64,000 bases of DNA. It comes from Roseimaritima ulvae. Lineage in GTDB: Bacteria; Planctomycetota; Planctomycetia; Pirellulales; Pirellulaceae. Below, one piece after another: positions 23,758 to 31,811 of this stretch. Below the pieces are notes generated by a model. It worked only from the letters and a program-made list of their open reading frames with translations. It was not told the origin of the DNA and searched no databases. Within the stretch, counting starts at the first letter, position 1; each line of letters starts with the position of its first letter. The stretch spans positions 4,693,404 through 4,757,403 of the forward strand of contig NZ_CP042914.1 of the NCBI RefSeq assembly GCF_008065135.1, written 5' to 3'. Both the position numbers and the translations under genes were made by a program.

Positions 23758-26745
23758 TCACGAGGAGATTCGACTGGCCAATTCGAACAACTGCGGATCG
23801 ATGTTTGAGGACAGCCGCTGGGCCTCCCGCGGGCGAACTTCGGCCGGCAGTTTCCGCCAAGCCTCGATCACCCTTCGTTGGTCCGCACTGGCGACCCAAC
23901 CGAGCCGAACCGGGTGTCCGGCACTCGCCGCAGCCAGCAAATCGCCTATCAAACCTGGGACGTCCGATCGGCGGATGTGCAATACTTCCTGGATACTGTA
24001 GCCGTCTGAAAAGAGCCGCCAAGTCCAATAGAAATCCGGGGCGGCGGCTTCACTGGATGCGTCGTCAGCAGGGGGGGCCGTTCGCCCCGCATCCGCTGGC
24101 GACTGGACGGCCTGCGGCGAGCGAGCCGACGTGGGCGGCGGCGCCACGGTCTCGCTGGATTGCGGGGACTCGCTGGCTGTCCCGGTTTGGCTGGCTGTCC
24201 CGGTTTGGCTGGGCGTTTCAAGTTGGCTGGTCGTGGAAGATTCCGCAGGCGTCTCCACGGGCACGCTGCCAGCCGCGGCGACCATTTCCACGATGTCGTA
24301 GCCAAATTGCTCGACCGTGGCCGGACCGATGCCTTTGATGGCCCCCAGTTGTTCGGTATCGCTGGGCAGTTCGATCGCGACCCGTTCCATGGTCGCATTG
24401 GAGAGCACGCGATACGCGGGAATGCCCAGTGCCGCAGTGACTTTTCGCCGCCAACTCTTCAGTTTGGCGAGAACTTGTGGGTGGGGAACGTGTGCAGGGG
24501 CGGCCGCCGCGTAGGTGCCGGTTCGTCCATCGCTGTCGCCGCCCGCTTCGCCGGCAGCCCCCTCGTCCAGCCCACGCTGCGGCATATCGCCGGCTTCGTG
24601 CGACGCTGCACAGGCTGCCAACCGCTTGGCCAGCGGAAAGGGCAGCCGTAGCGATGCCGGCACAACGGATTGCCCCTTCATGACCTCTTGTCCCAACTCG
24701 CTCAACCGCATCGTCGGTCGACGTTCGTCCACTTCGACCTGTTCGGCCAAGCCCGCGTCACAGATCGCATCTAGCAGCTCGCTGACCTGCGTCTGTTTCA
24801 GCCCGCTCAACATGCCGTAGGTGCTGAGTCGATTTAGTTTCCACTGTTGCATTTTTTTATTTTGTGAACCGCACAGCATCTGCGCGACCATTTGTTTGCC
24901 AAACCGCCCGTGCATACGAGCCAAACCGCTGAGTGCGATCCGCACGCCCCGCGTCAGAACTTCACTGTCCACGCCCTGGATCTGCACGCCTGCCGACAAT
25001 TTGTCGGCCGTGGTGGCGCCACTGGACTTGCCGGCCGGGCAGCAGAGGTCGCAATTGCCACAGCGCTCGGCATTGGGATCGCCGAAGTAATGAAGAATGG
25101 CCAACTGGCGGCAGCGTCCGTTGCGTGCGAAGGAAACCACGGCTTCCAGTTTTTCATATTCGGCGGCTTTGCGACGGGCCAGTTCGTCGAAATCGATTTG
25201 CAATTCTTCGAAGGGCAGGTCGCGACGGAGGAAATGCACGGCCCGTCCACGGAACGGAGGGATATAGTCGAACGCTTGCAGACGCGTCAGTTCGCGCAGC
25301 GACCGCGCTAGTTTGTCGCGTTCCAGCCCGGCCAACTCCGCCAACCGACTGGGCCGCACATACACATCTTCGCCGCGATGGCTGCCGACCACTTTCTCGC
25401 ACGCCGCCATCACCTTGCGGCGGATCTTGGCTTCGCGCGGCAACAGGTCCTGCAAGGTGGGCAGATCGGAATCGATGCGGATCACAGCGTGGTTGGCGCT
25501 GCTGTCGAGCCGTTTCAGTACCCCCGCGCGAGCCAGCAATGCTTCGGCCGTGCTGACCGATTCAGCCGAGATTTTGCCGCCCAAGGCATCTTTTACTTGC
25601 TGCAGTGTCAATTCGATGGGGTCTTCGGGCCGCGACAATAAGTAACGGTAAACATCTCGCACCGTTTCGGCACTCGGATACCGGTTCTCGATAAAGAACT
25701 CTTGGATGTAGCGATCCGAGTAGGCGAAGAACAGGCGGCATTCGCTGGGCAGACCGTCACGTCCAGCCCGTCCGGCTTCCTGATAATAAGCCTCCAAGCT
25801 GCCCGGCATGTTGTAGTGAACCACGTATCGCAGATCGGACTTGTCGATTCCCATGCCAAACGCGTTGGTGGCCACGATCGCCGACAATTCGCCCGCCATA
25901 AAGGCTTCCTGGACTTCCTGCCTTTGCCGCCCATCCAGCCCAGCGTGATATACGCCGACGCGTCGTCCCAGTTTTTCCGGCAACCATTCAGCCAGTTCTT
26001 CACAACGTTTTCGCGTGGCGGCGTAGATGATACCGGCACCGGTTTGCGATTTGAGAAACGCCAACACGGCTTCGTCTTTTTCGCGATCCCCCTTGGTATG
26101 GCTGACGCCAAAGTGCAGGTTTTTGCGTGCGAACCCGGTGACAAAGCACTTGGGCTGCCGCATGTTCAACAGCGACTGAATGTCGTCGCGAACGGTGGGC
26201 GTAGCCGTCGCCGTGAGCGCGATGGTCTGGACGTTATTGAGATAACGTTCGCGGAACATGCCCAGGCGAGCGTAATCGGGCCGGAAGTCATGCCCCCATT
26301 CACTCATGCAATGCGCCTCGTCAACGGCCAACAAGCTGACGTTGGCCGTGCGGACCGCATCCTGGAAATGGCGGTTTCGCAGCCGTTCCGGAGCGACGTA
26401 GACCATCGCATACTGTCCCGACGCCATCCGCCGCATCACTTCGGCCTGCTCCGACCCGCTCAACGTGCTGTTCAATAACGCGGCCGGAATTCCCCGCTGC
26501 TCCAGCACGTCCACCTGATCTTTCATTAACGCGATCAAGGGCGACACCACCAGCGTGGTCCCCGGCAGTGCCAAACTGGGCAACTGGTAGCACAGACTTT
26601 TGCCTCCTCCGGTGGGCATCACGCACAGCACATCATTACCTTCCATCACATTTCGCACGACGTCTTCCTGCCCGGGGCGGAAGCTGGTCAAGCCGAAGCG
26701 GGCCAGGTAGGAGGCCGATGACGGAAGCGTGGAAGACTGCGACAT
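23758..26745 (-). CDS. recQ: ATP-dependent DNA helicase RecQ, long form with HTH tail
   Basis: A 3'-5' helicase of recombination and fork repair. 995 residues, against about 600 in E. coli. The helicase core has CVMPTGGGKSLCYQLP (P-loop, residues 43-50), VDEAHCMSEWGHDFRPDY, LTATATPTVRDDI and AFGMGIDKSDLRYVVHYNMPGSLEAYYQEAGRAGRDG. The RQC zinc cysteines are C-x-x-C-x-x-C in ERCGNCDLCCP, followed by winged helix and an HRDC domain (about 755-825, KLKSWRRKVTAALGIPAYRVLSN). A low-complexity Ser/Thr/Pro linker contains the duplicated SQTGTASQTGTAS. A C-terminal helix-turn-helix domain (WRLFSDGYSIQEVLHIRRSDV) follows. Confidence 0.93.
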   Translation of the reverse strand: MSQSSTLPSSASYLARFGLTSFRPGQEDVVRNVMEGNDVLCVMPTGGGKSLCYQLPSLALPGTTLVVSPLIALMKDQVDVLEQRGIPAALLNSTLSGSEQAEVMRRMASGQYAMVYVAPERLRNRHFQDAVRTANVSLLAVDEAHCMSEWGHDFRPDYARLGMFRERYLNNVQTIALTATATPTVRDDIQSLLNMRQPKCFVTGFARKNLHFGVSHTKGDREKDEAVLAFLKSQTGAGIIYAATRKRCEELAEWLPEKLGRRVGVYHAGLDGRQRQEVQEAFMAGELSAIVATNAFGMGIDKSDLRYVVHYNMPGSLEAYYQEAGRAGRDGLPSECRLFFAYSDRYIQEFFIENRYPSAETVRDVYRYLLSRPEDPIELTLQQVKDALGGKISAESVSTAEALLARAGVLKRLDSSANHAVIRIDSDLPTLQDLLPREAKIRRKVMAACEKVVGSHRGEDVYVRPSRLAELAGLERDKLARSLRELTRLQAFDYIPPFRGRAVHFLRRDLPFEELQIDFDELARRKAAEYEKLEAVVSFARNGRCRQLAILHYFGDPNAERCGNCDLCCPAGKSSGATTADKLSAGVQIQGVDSEVLTRGVRIALSGLARMHGRFGKQMVAQMLCGSQNKKMQQWKLNRLSTYGMLSGLKQTQVSELLDAICDAGLAEQVEVDERRPTMRLSELGQEVMKGQSVVPASLRLPFPLAKRLAACAASHEAGDMPQRGLDEGAAGEAGGDSDGRTGTYAAAAPAHVPHPQVLAKLKSWRRKVTAALGIPAYRVLSNATMERVAIELPSDTEQLGAIKGIGPATVEQFGYDIVEMVAAAGSVPVETPAESSTTSQLETPSQTGTASQTGTASESPQSSETVAPPPTSARSPQAVQSPADAGRTAPPADDASSEAAAPDFYWTWRLFSDGYSIQEVLHIRRSDVPGLIGDLLAAASAGHPVRLGWVASADQRRVIEAWRKLPAEVRPREAQRLSSNIDPQLFELASRISS

Positions 26746-27018
26746 AAGTCCATTTGCCGGTTGCGAGAACGAAAAGTCGGATCCCCAATCTAACGGTTTT
26801 TCTATTGTCTAGCTACGATGCGCTCGGCCCGTAGCTACCGTCGCCAGACGGTGGATCCGTAGCTACCGTCGCCAGACGGTGGGCCGCCCCGTCCCCACGC
26901 TCTGGTGAGCGTAGCTACGATGCGCTTGGACGGCGGACTTCCCACGTTCTGGCGAGCATCGCTACGATGCTTTCCCTACGAATCATTTGCCGCGTCTCCT
27001 TCTATCCCCTCGCTTGTC
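26746..27018. repeat. Intergenic repeats, GTAGCTAC families
   Basis: The divergent gap between recQ and comB holds two direct copies of GTAGCTACCGTCGCCAGACG (about 26831 and 26859). It also has two copies of the related CACGCTCTGGTGAGCGTAGC / CACGTTCTGGCGAGCATCGC unit (about 26897 and 26942). Such TGGCGAGC and GTCGCCAGAC forms look like complementary halves of one imperfect palindrome. Nothing else is recognisable. Confidence 0.65.
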
Positions 27019-27774
27019 ATGCAGCTGACCGTCTCCCTGCTTCCGAACAACTCGCTCCCCCCATCGCTTGTCCCCGCCCAGACCACTGCGGTGGTCGTGG
27101 ACGTGCTGCGGGCCACCTCGGTAATGGCCACAGCGCTGAACCACCGCGCGGCTCGGATCGTCACCTTTGAAGCGATCGAAGAGGCGGTCGCGTGGGCCGA
27201 TGAGCAGGCGCAAAGCGGCGAGCGACCGCTGCTGTGCGGCGAACGACATTGCCAACCGATCGCCGGCTTTGATCTGGGCAATTCGCCCAGCGAATATCCC
27301 CCGCAACGCGTGGCCGGAAAAACGCTGGTGGTCACCACCACCAATGGCACCCGAGCCCTGGCTGCGGCGGCGGGTTTCCAACACATCCTCACCGCCTCGT
27401 TCCTGAATCTATCCGCCGCACTCGCTCGCGTGGCCGGCGCTCCCGCGGTGCACCTAATTTGCGCCGGAACCGATGGCCACATCACGGCCGAAGACACGCT
27501 GTTGGCTGGTGCGTTTGCCAGTCGCTGTGTAGAGGAACACGCCGCCCAAATCGGCAATGACGAAGCCCGTTTGGCGGTGGATCATTGGTCGGCTCGCTGC
27601 TGTGCCGACCTTCCCATCTCCTCACCGCTCATCGCCGACGCTTTGCTGGACTCGCAAGGCGGCCGGAATCTTGCCCGCCTGGGTATGGCGGACGATGTCC
27701 GCCGCTGCGCTCAGGTGGACACGCACCCCAGCGTGCCCACCGTCGTCGCTCGTCAACCGATCACGCTGCAGTAA
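27019..27774 (+). CDS. comB: 2-phosphosulfolactate phosphatase family protein
   Basis: 251 residues from ATG 27019, where the ComB fold begins (MQLTVSLLPNNSLPPSLVPAQTTAVVVDVLRATSVMATAL). ComB removes phosphate from 2-phosphosulfolactate in coenzyme M synthesis; many bacteria carry homologues for other sulfonate routes. Motifs visible are VVVDVLRATS (metal-binding Asp), LCGERHCQPIAGFDLGNSPSEY, VVTTTNGTRAL, HLICAGTDGHITAEDTLLAGAF and GGRNLARLGMADDV. No comA/comC neighbours are seen, so a role in coenzyme M is unlikely. Sequence upstream of this ATG is repeat-derived. Confidence 0.88.
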   Translation: MQLTVSLLPNNSLPPSLVPAQTTAVVVDVLRATSVMATALNHRAARIVTFEAIEEAVAWADEQAQSGERPLLCGERHCQPIAGFDLGNSPSEYPPQRVAGKTLVVTTTNGTRALAAAAGFQHILTASFLNLSAALARVAGAPAVHLICAGTDGHITAEDTLLAGAFASRCVEEHAAQIGNDEARLAVDHWSARCCADLPISSPLIADALLDSQGGRNLARLGMADDVRRCAQVDTHPSVPTVVARQPITLQ

Positions 27775-27822
27775 GATCCCTGTATACTGAAGCAGCAGCC
27801 TATCCCCCATCGGAGTCGTCTC

Positions 27823-28737
27823 ATGTCCAAGCTGTTACAGAGTCTCGCCGCCTGTCTTCTGGCGATTTCGCTGGTGGGCTGCATCGAAGAATCGGTTGTG
27901 GTCAAGGTGAATCGTGACGGCACCGGCGTCGTACACGTCCGCAGTTTTCAACAAGAGACGAAAATTGGGCTGTCGTTTGGCAGCGCGGAAGAGAAAACCA
28001 TCTCGGACGAAGATGATGACGAGGACCTGCCGAGCGAAGACAAGCTGCGGGCGTTGGCCACGCGATTGGGCAAAGGCGTCCGTTTCGAATCGCTGGCCGC
28101 CAGCAAGAATCCCCAGGGTTGGAAAGGTTTTGAAGTCGTATTTGCCTTCGACGATGTCAACACGCTGCGTCTGACGGACGATCTGTTTTCGCTCAGCCGT
28201 GACGACGACGATGATGCCGAAAACGCCGCCGACGACGACCGCTCCACCTCGGAAAAGTCGAAGCCGGAAATGAAGCTTGCCGAGGGCACCCGGTTTCGAC
28301 TCCAAGGCGATCGCCTGCTGATCACAAACGACTGGGATTTACAGCAATCGGCAGACGCTGACGCGGCCCCACCTTCCCCGACCAAGGACCCGTTCGCAGA
28401 AGAGCCCAAGTCGGTGGGAACGGCCTCGCTCGCGGGCCCCCAAATGGAAAAGATCATGGCGGCGATGCTCAAAGACGCTCGAGTGGGTCTGTTCGTGGAA
28501 CTCGAAGGCGGCATCGGCGAGACCAACGCGCGGTTTCACAAGAACGATCAAATCACGTTGTACAAAATCGAGATCGGCCCGATGTTGGAACAAAAGCAAG
28601 CGGTGGAGAAACTAACGCATCTGAGCAAACGACACCGCGGTGCCGAACTGCGATCCGAAACGCAAAAGCTGGCCAACGAAATCAAAGGCATGGACGTCGA
28701 CTTCCAAGACCAAATCAGCATCCAATTCACCGACTAG
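27823..28737 (+). CDS. Putative acidic lipoprotein
   Basis: 304 residues. Signal peptide MSKLLQSLAACLLAISLVGC with lipobox LVGC (Cys20). The ATG is preceded by CGGAG. The mature protein is strongly acidic, with Asp runs (SDEDDDEDLPSED; SRDDDDDAENAADDDRS) and a Lys/Glu-rich C-terminal helix region. The segments VVVKVNRDGTGVVHVRSF and LFVELEGGIGETNARFHKNDQITLYKIE resemble planctomycete lipoproteins of unknown role. I do not recognise a family. Confidence 0.78.
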   Translation: MSKLLQSLAACLLAISLVGCIEESVVVKVNRDGTGVVHVRSFQQETKIGLSFGSAEEKTISDEDDDEDLPSEDKLRALATRLGKGVRFESLAASKNPQGWKGFEVVFAFDDVNTLRLTDDLFSLSRDDDDDAENAADDDRSTSEKSKPEMKLAEGTRFRLQGDRLLITNDWDLQQSADADAAPPSPTKDPFAEEPKSVGTASLAGPQMEKIMAAMLKDARVGLFVELEGGIGETNARFHKNDQITLYKIEIGPMLEQKQAVEKLTHLSKRHRGAELRSETQKLANEIKGMDVDFQDQISIQFTD

Positions 28738-28740
28738 CCC

Positions 28741-29060
28741 ATGGTCGTCGTTCGCTCCGCGAACGCAACGCATGGTCGTCATTCGCTCCGCGAACGCAAC
28801 GCATGGTCGCCGTTCGCTCGGGACACGAAATATAGTCCCTTCACTCTCCCTCTGGGAGCGTCGAGCGTCAGCGAGGAGAGGGCGACCGCGCCGCTGGCAA
28901 AACTATAAAAACCTCCCCTCCAGCCCATTGTCGCGGGATACTCGTAACGCAATTGTTCGCGGAGCGAACAGCGACCATTACGCTCTTGCGGGAGACGGCC
29001 ACAATTCCGTAGTACTGCGGTAGGTCTCGACAAATCAGGCTCGAGGCACCCACCTCCACC
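28741..29060. repeat. Intergenic repeats: triple GGTCGTCGTTCGCTC unit and CTCTCC element
   Basis: Immediately after the lipoprotein stop, ATGGTCGTCGTTCGCTCCGC is repeated with CGAACGCAACGC three times (28741, 28771, 28803; last copy incomplete). A CACTCTCCCTCTGGGAGCGT element with CGTCAGCGAGGAGAGGGCGA follows (about 28842-28887). A partial inverse of the first unit (GTTCGCGGAGCGAACAGCGACC) lies at about 28956-28977. No gene is credible in the gap. Confidence 0.65.
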
Positions 29061-29077
29061 CGCTTTGATTGATCCTC

Positions 29078-29752
29078 ATGGACGTAATTCCCCGCCGACT
29101 TTGGTCTGTTTTAATCTGCCTTCTGCTCTGTTTCGGCGGTTGCAAAGGAACTCGTGGTTTGGTGTTTGGCGAACGCGAAGCGGGCGATGGATCGGTGCAA
29201 ATCGCCGAATCGGATGCCTCCGCCGGCCCGGAAGCCGTCGCCTACTCGTTGAAATCCTCACCCGAAACCGGCGACGTGGCCACCACCTCGGCTGTGGAAT
29301 ACTCGCTCCGCCACGAAGCATCTGCCGGCGAGATCACCGCCAGCGACTTTGAAATGGGAATGCTGGAAACCGGCCAACCGGAAGCCACGTTTGTCAGCGC
29401 CGCTTCGGCCAGCGTGCCCATGCAGTCCTCACTGACCACGCTGGCCGCCGGCAGCGACCTGACCGAACAACTAAACGCGACGCCCGGCCCCGTCCTGTTG
29501 GACTTTTACGCCGACTGGTGTGGTCCCTGCAAAATGCAAGGCAAGATCCTGCATGAGATGGTTGATGACGCCGATGGCCAGCCGCTGCAGGTGATCAAAA
29601 TCGACATCGACGAACACCCGAAACTGGCCAAGAAGCTGCAGGTCAAACGGCTGCCGACGCTGATGCTGGTCGAAGACGGAAGCATGGTCAAACGCCAAAC
29701 CGGCGCGATGAGCAAAGAGCAACTTGTGCAATGGATGCAGAGCGACGAGTAG
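29078..29752 (+). CDS. Membrane-anchored thioredoxin-domain lipoprotein
   Basis: Start chosen at ATG 29078; the TTG at 29069 adds only three residues. Signal peptide VIPRRLWSVLICLLLCFGGC with lipobox FGGC. A 90-residue low-complexity linker follows. A C-terminal thioredoxin fold spans about residues 130-224: LLDFYADWCGPCKMQGKILHEMV holds the redox pair WCGPC, and QVIKIDIDEHPKLAKKLQVKRLPTLMLVEDG has the cis-Pro. It would act on disulfides at the outer face of a membrane. It is a single gene between repeat-filled gaps. Confidence 0.88.
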   Translation: MDVIPRRLWSVLICLLLCFGGCKGTRGLVFGEREAGDGSVQIAESDASAGPEAVAYSLKSSPETGDVATTSAVEYSLRHEASAGEITASDFEMGMLETGQPEATFVSAASASVPMQSSLTTLAAGSDLTEQLNATPGPVLLDFYADWCGPCKMQGKILHEMVDDADGQPLQVIKIDIDEHPKLAKKLQVKRLPTLMLVEDGSMVKRQTGAMSKEQLVQWMQSDE

Positions 29753-29754
29753 TA

Positions 29755-30030
29755 AGGCTGCTGCGGAGACGCCTGACTTAACAGCGTTGCGTCCGTCCCC
29801 AGGGCATTGGTATCTACACATCTTCCTTCACCCTCCCTCCGGGAGGGTGAAGTGTGGCCGTATGACGACGGCGCTACGGGGTAAACGAGGTGGTCGGCTC
29901 CCAACACCCACGCTCTGGCGAGCGTAGCTACGGTTGAGCCGTCGTTACGCCTAAAATCGTAGCTACCGTCGCCAGACGGTGGGTCGTGGCGCTGTCCCCA
30001 CGCTCTGGCGAGCGTAGCTACGATGATGGG
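29755..30030. repeat. Intergenic repeats between convergent genes
   Basis: Contains CACCCTCCCTCCGGGAGGGTGA (a self-complementary CTCTCC-type element, about 29827-29849) and the CGCTACGGGGTAAACGAGG end-sequence (about 29870). Three GTAGCTAC units follow: CACGCTCTGGCGAGCGTAGC at about 29913, GTAGCTACCGTCGCCAGACG at about 29956, and CACGCTCTGGCGAGCGTAGC at about 29999. No gene is seen. Confidence 0.65.
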
Positions 30031-30036
30031 AGCGAA

Positions 30037-31524
30037 CTACTCGGCTGTCGTTTGTTCGACGACCTGATCTGTTTCGGAGCCTTGCGGGCGAATCATTTCG
30101 AAGTACCGGCGAATGGTTTGGCGATGGCCCAGCGGGATCGATTCGGAACTCAGCACCGACTCGCTCATGGCCTCATACTGTTCCGCATTCTCGCGGTAGT
30201 TCCGCACCGCTTGTTGCTGTTGTTCCGGAGCGGTCGAGGTTTCCACGTCGACGTCCCCCTGGCCTGAATCCTGGCCGGTGATATTCATCTGCGGATTGGT
30301 TTTCAGCTGTGGCGTTTGCTCCCCCGGATCGTTGCCACTGCGACCGGTGCCGGCTTTGTTGCCGCCTTTCTTTTTGCTGTCGGCCTGGCTTTTGCATTCC
30401 CCTTCGCACTCGCTTTTGCATTCGCTCAGGCACTGACACTGCTTCCGCAACAGATCGGATAGTTTCTTGCGGTTACCTTGCTTCTTGCATTCGCTGGCCA
30501 GCCCTTTCATGCCGTCTTTGAACTGACTGCGATTGCCGCTCGACAAGCCCTCGCTGACTTGGCTGACCGCATCTTTTAAGGCTTTCCGTTTTTGGCCGCC
30601 GTCTTTGTCGTTTTCCTTCACCTGGCTCAGCTTTTCGGTGATCGCTTTTTCGGTTTTGCGATCCAACTCTGGCAGTTCCAACTTCGTTAGTTCTTCCTCG
30701 GCTTTGTCCAGTTGGCCTTCGGACATCGCAGCGCCGGCGGTTGCCATGGCCGCGGACAATGACAACGCATCACCAACTTGTTGCAACTGAGCATCCAGGC
30801 CAGGGTCATGCAATTGTTTTTGCATTTCTTGCAGTGCGGCTTCCATTTCGGACAACTGCGCCAAGGCTTCCTTGGGATCCATTCCGGGTTGTTTCAGTTC
30901 GTCGATTTGATCGGCAAGTTCTTTCAGTAACTGTTCGAGTTCGGGATCTTGTTCCTGCTGTTGGAACACACGCAATTCCTCCAGACCATCGGCAGCCCGA
31001 GACGCGGAATTCGAGACCGCGGAACTGACCACCGGGGCGGCGACGACTTCGGTTTTGGGGCTGGTGAGGAATACCAGTCCGACAGCGGCTATGGCGATCG
31101 CGACGGCAATCGGGAAGGAACGAGGGTTGCGAATCGGCGCGACGGCTACCGGATCGATGTCCGCCAAGTGCTGCTCGGCATCGGCGATTTGCAGTCGCCG
31201 CAGCGGTTGTTGCTCGCGTTTGCGAAGAAATCCCATGGCGGTTTGTGTACGGTCTTTCAAGTTGCAGCAGCGGTCAATCGCCACCGCGGCATCGCGCATC
31301 GAAGGGCCGCGCAACAGGGCCACCGCAGCGCCCAGAATCGGCCCCGCCAGCAACAGGCCCGCCATCCAAGTCCAGGCCGCGCTGCGACCTGCGATCATGC
31401 AGACCAAGGCCAACAGGCATGCCAACACCGCGGCGCACAACAATCCATGGGAGGCGGCCTTCCACAGCCACTGTCGCTGCTGACGCCGACGAATGTTGCG
31501 TACACATCGCTCGATATTGGTCAT
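30037..31524 (-). CDS. Membrane protein with helical/coiled-coil domain and Cys-rich insert
   Basis: Start at ATG 31524 with AGGGA upstream; the longer frame to 31632 is repeat sequence. 495 residues. N-terminal membrane segments are HGLLCAAVLACLLALVCMIAG, WMAGLLLAGPILGAAVALL and SFPIAVAIAIAAVGLVFLT. After these comes a long Gln/Glu/Leu-rich helical domain (EQDPELEQLLKELADQIDELK; ALAQLSEMEAALQEMQKQL) with a Cys-rich Lys segment (RKQCQCLSECKSECEGECKS). The C-terminal tail carries SIPLGHRQTIRRYFEMIRPQ. It lies downstream of the giant TPR gene on the same strand, and such proteins occur with MoxR/VWA clusters in planctomycetes. No family name can be given with confidence. Confidence 0.72.
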   Translation of the reverse strand: MTNIERCVRNIRRRQQRQWLWKAASHGLLCAAVLACLLALVCMIAGRSAAWTWMAGLLLAGPILGAAVALLRGPSMRDAAVAIDRCCNLKDRTQTAMGFLRKREQQPLRRLQIADAEQHLADIDPVAVAPIRNPRSFPIAVAIAIAAVGLVFLTSPKTEVVAAPVVSSAVSNSASRAADGLEELRVFQQQEQDPELEQLLKELADQIDELKQPGMDPKEALAQLSEMEAALQEMQKQLHDPGLDAQLQQVGDALSLSAAMATAGAAMSEGQLDKAEEELTKLELPELDRKTEKAITEKLSQVKENDKDGGQKRKALKDAVSQVSEGLSSGNRSQFKDGMKGLASECKKQGNRKKLSDLLRKQCQCLSECKSECEGECKSQADSKKKGGNKAGTGRSGNDPGEQTPQLKTNPQMNITGQDSGQGDVDVETSTAPEQQQQAVRNYRENAEQYEAMSESVLSSESIPLGHRQTIRRYFEMIRPQGSETDQVVEQTTAE

Positions 31525-31649
31525 GACGAAATCCCTTGGCAGACACAGGGTAGAGGGTAGGGGGGGCTGGTTACCTGTAGTCATAAACATACCGCCGGCC
31601 GAAGCGTTCTGCCAGCGTTTTTCCAGAGCCAAATTTGGACTGCGCGTGT

Positions 31650-31775
31650 CGCCCCTCCCCCAACCACCCTCCTTTTCAAGGAGGGGCGAGCCTTAGCGAG
31701 GGGAGGTTCTTGTGCAGCGGCGCGGTCGCCCTCTCCTCGCTGACGCTCGACTCTCCCAGAGGGAGAGTGAAGCAA
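31650..31775. repeat. Intergenic CTCTCC inverted element
   Basis: CCCTCCTTTTCAAGGAGGGG (hairpin, 31667-31686) is followed by CGAGCCTTAGCGAGGGGAGG and then, in inverse order, CCTCTCCTCGCTGACGCTCG and CTCTCCCAGAGGGAGAGTGA (31754-31773). The arrangement is the same as at 14600-14772. It separates the giant TPR gene from the downstream membrane-protein gene. Confidence 0.65.
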
Positions 31776-31811
31776 ATCCGTCTTTAACCCATTTAACGTC
31801 CCGCTCAGCCG

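Noticed and set aside
28741-28815. Possible CRISPR-like array (three short units)
   Set aside because: Units are contiguous without unique spacers and there are no cas genes; it is a simple tandem repeat.
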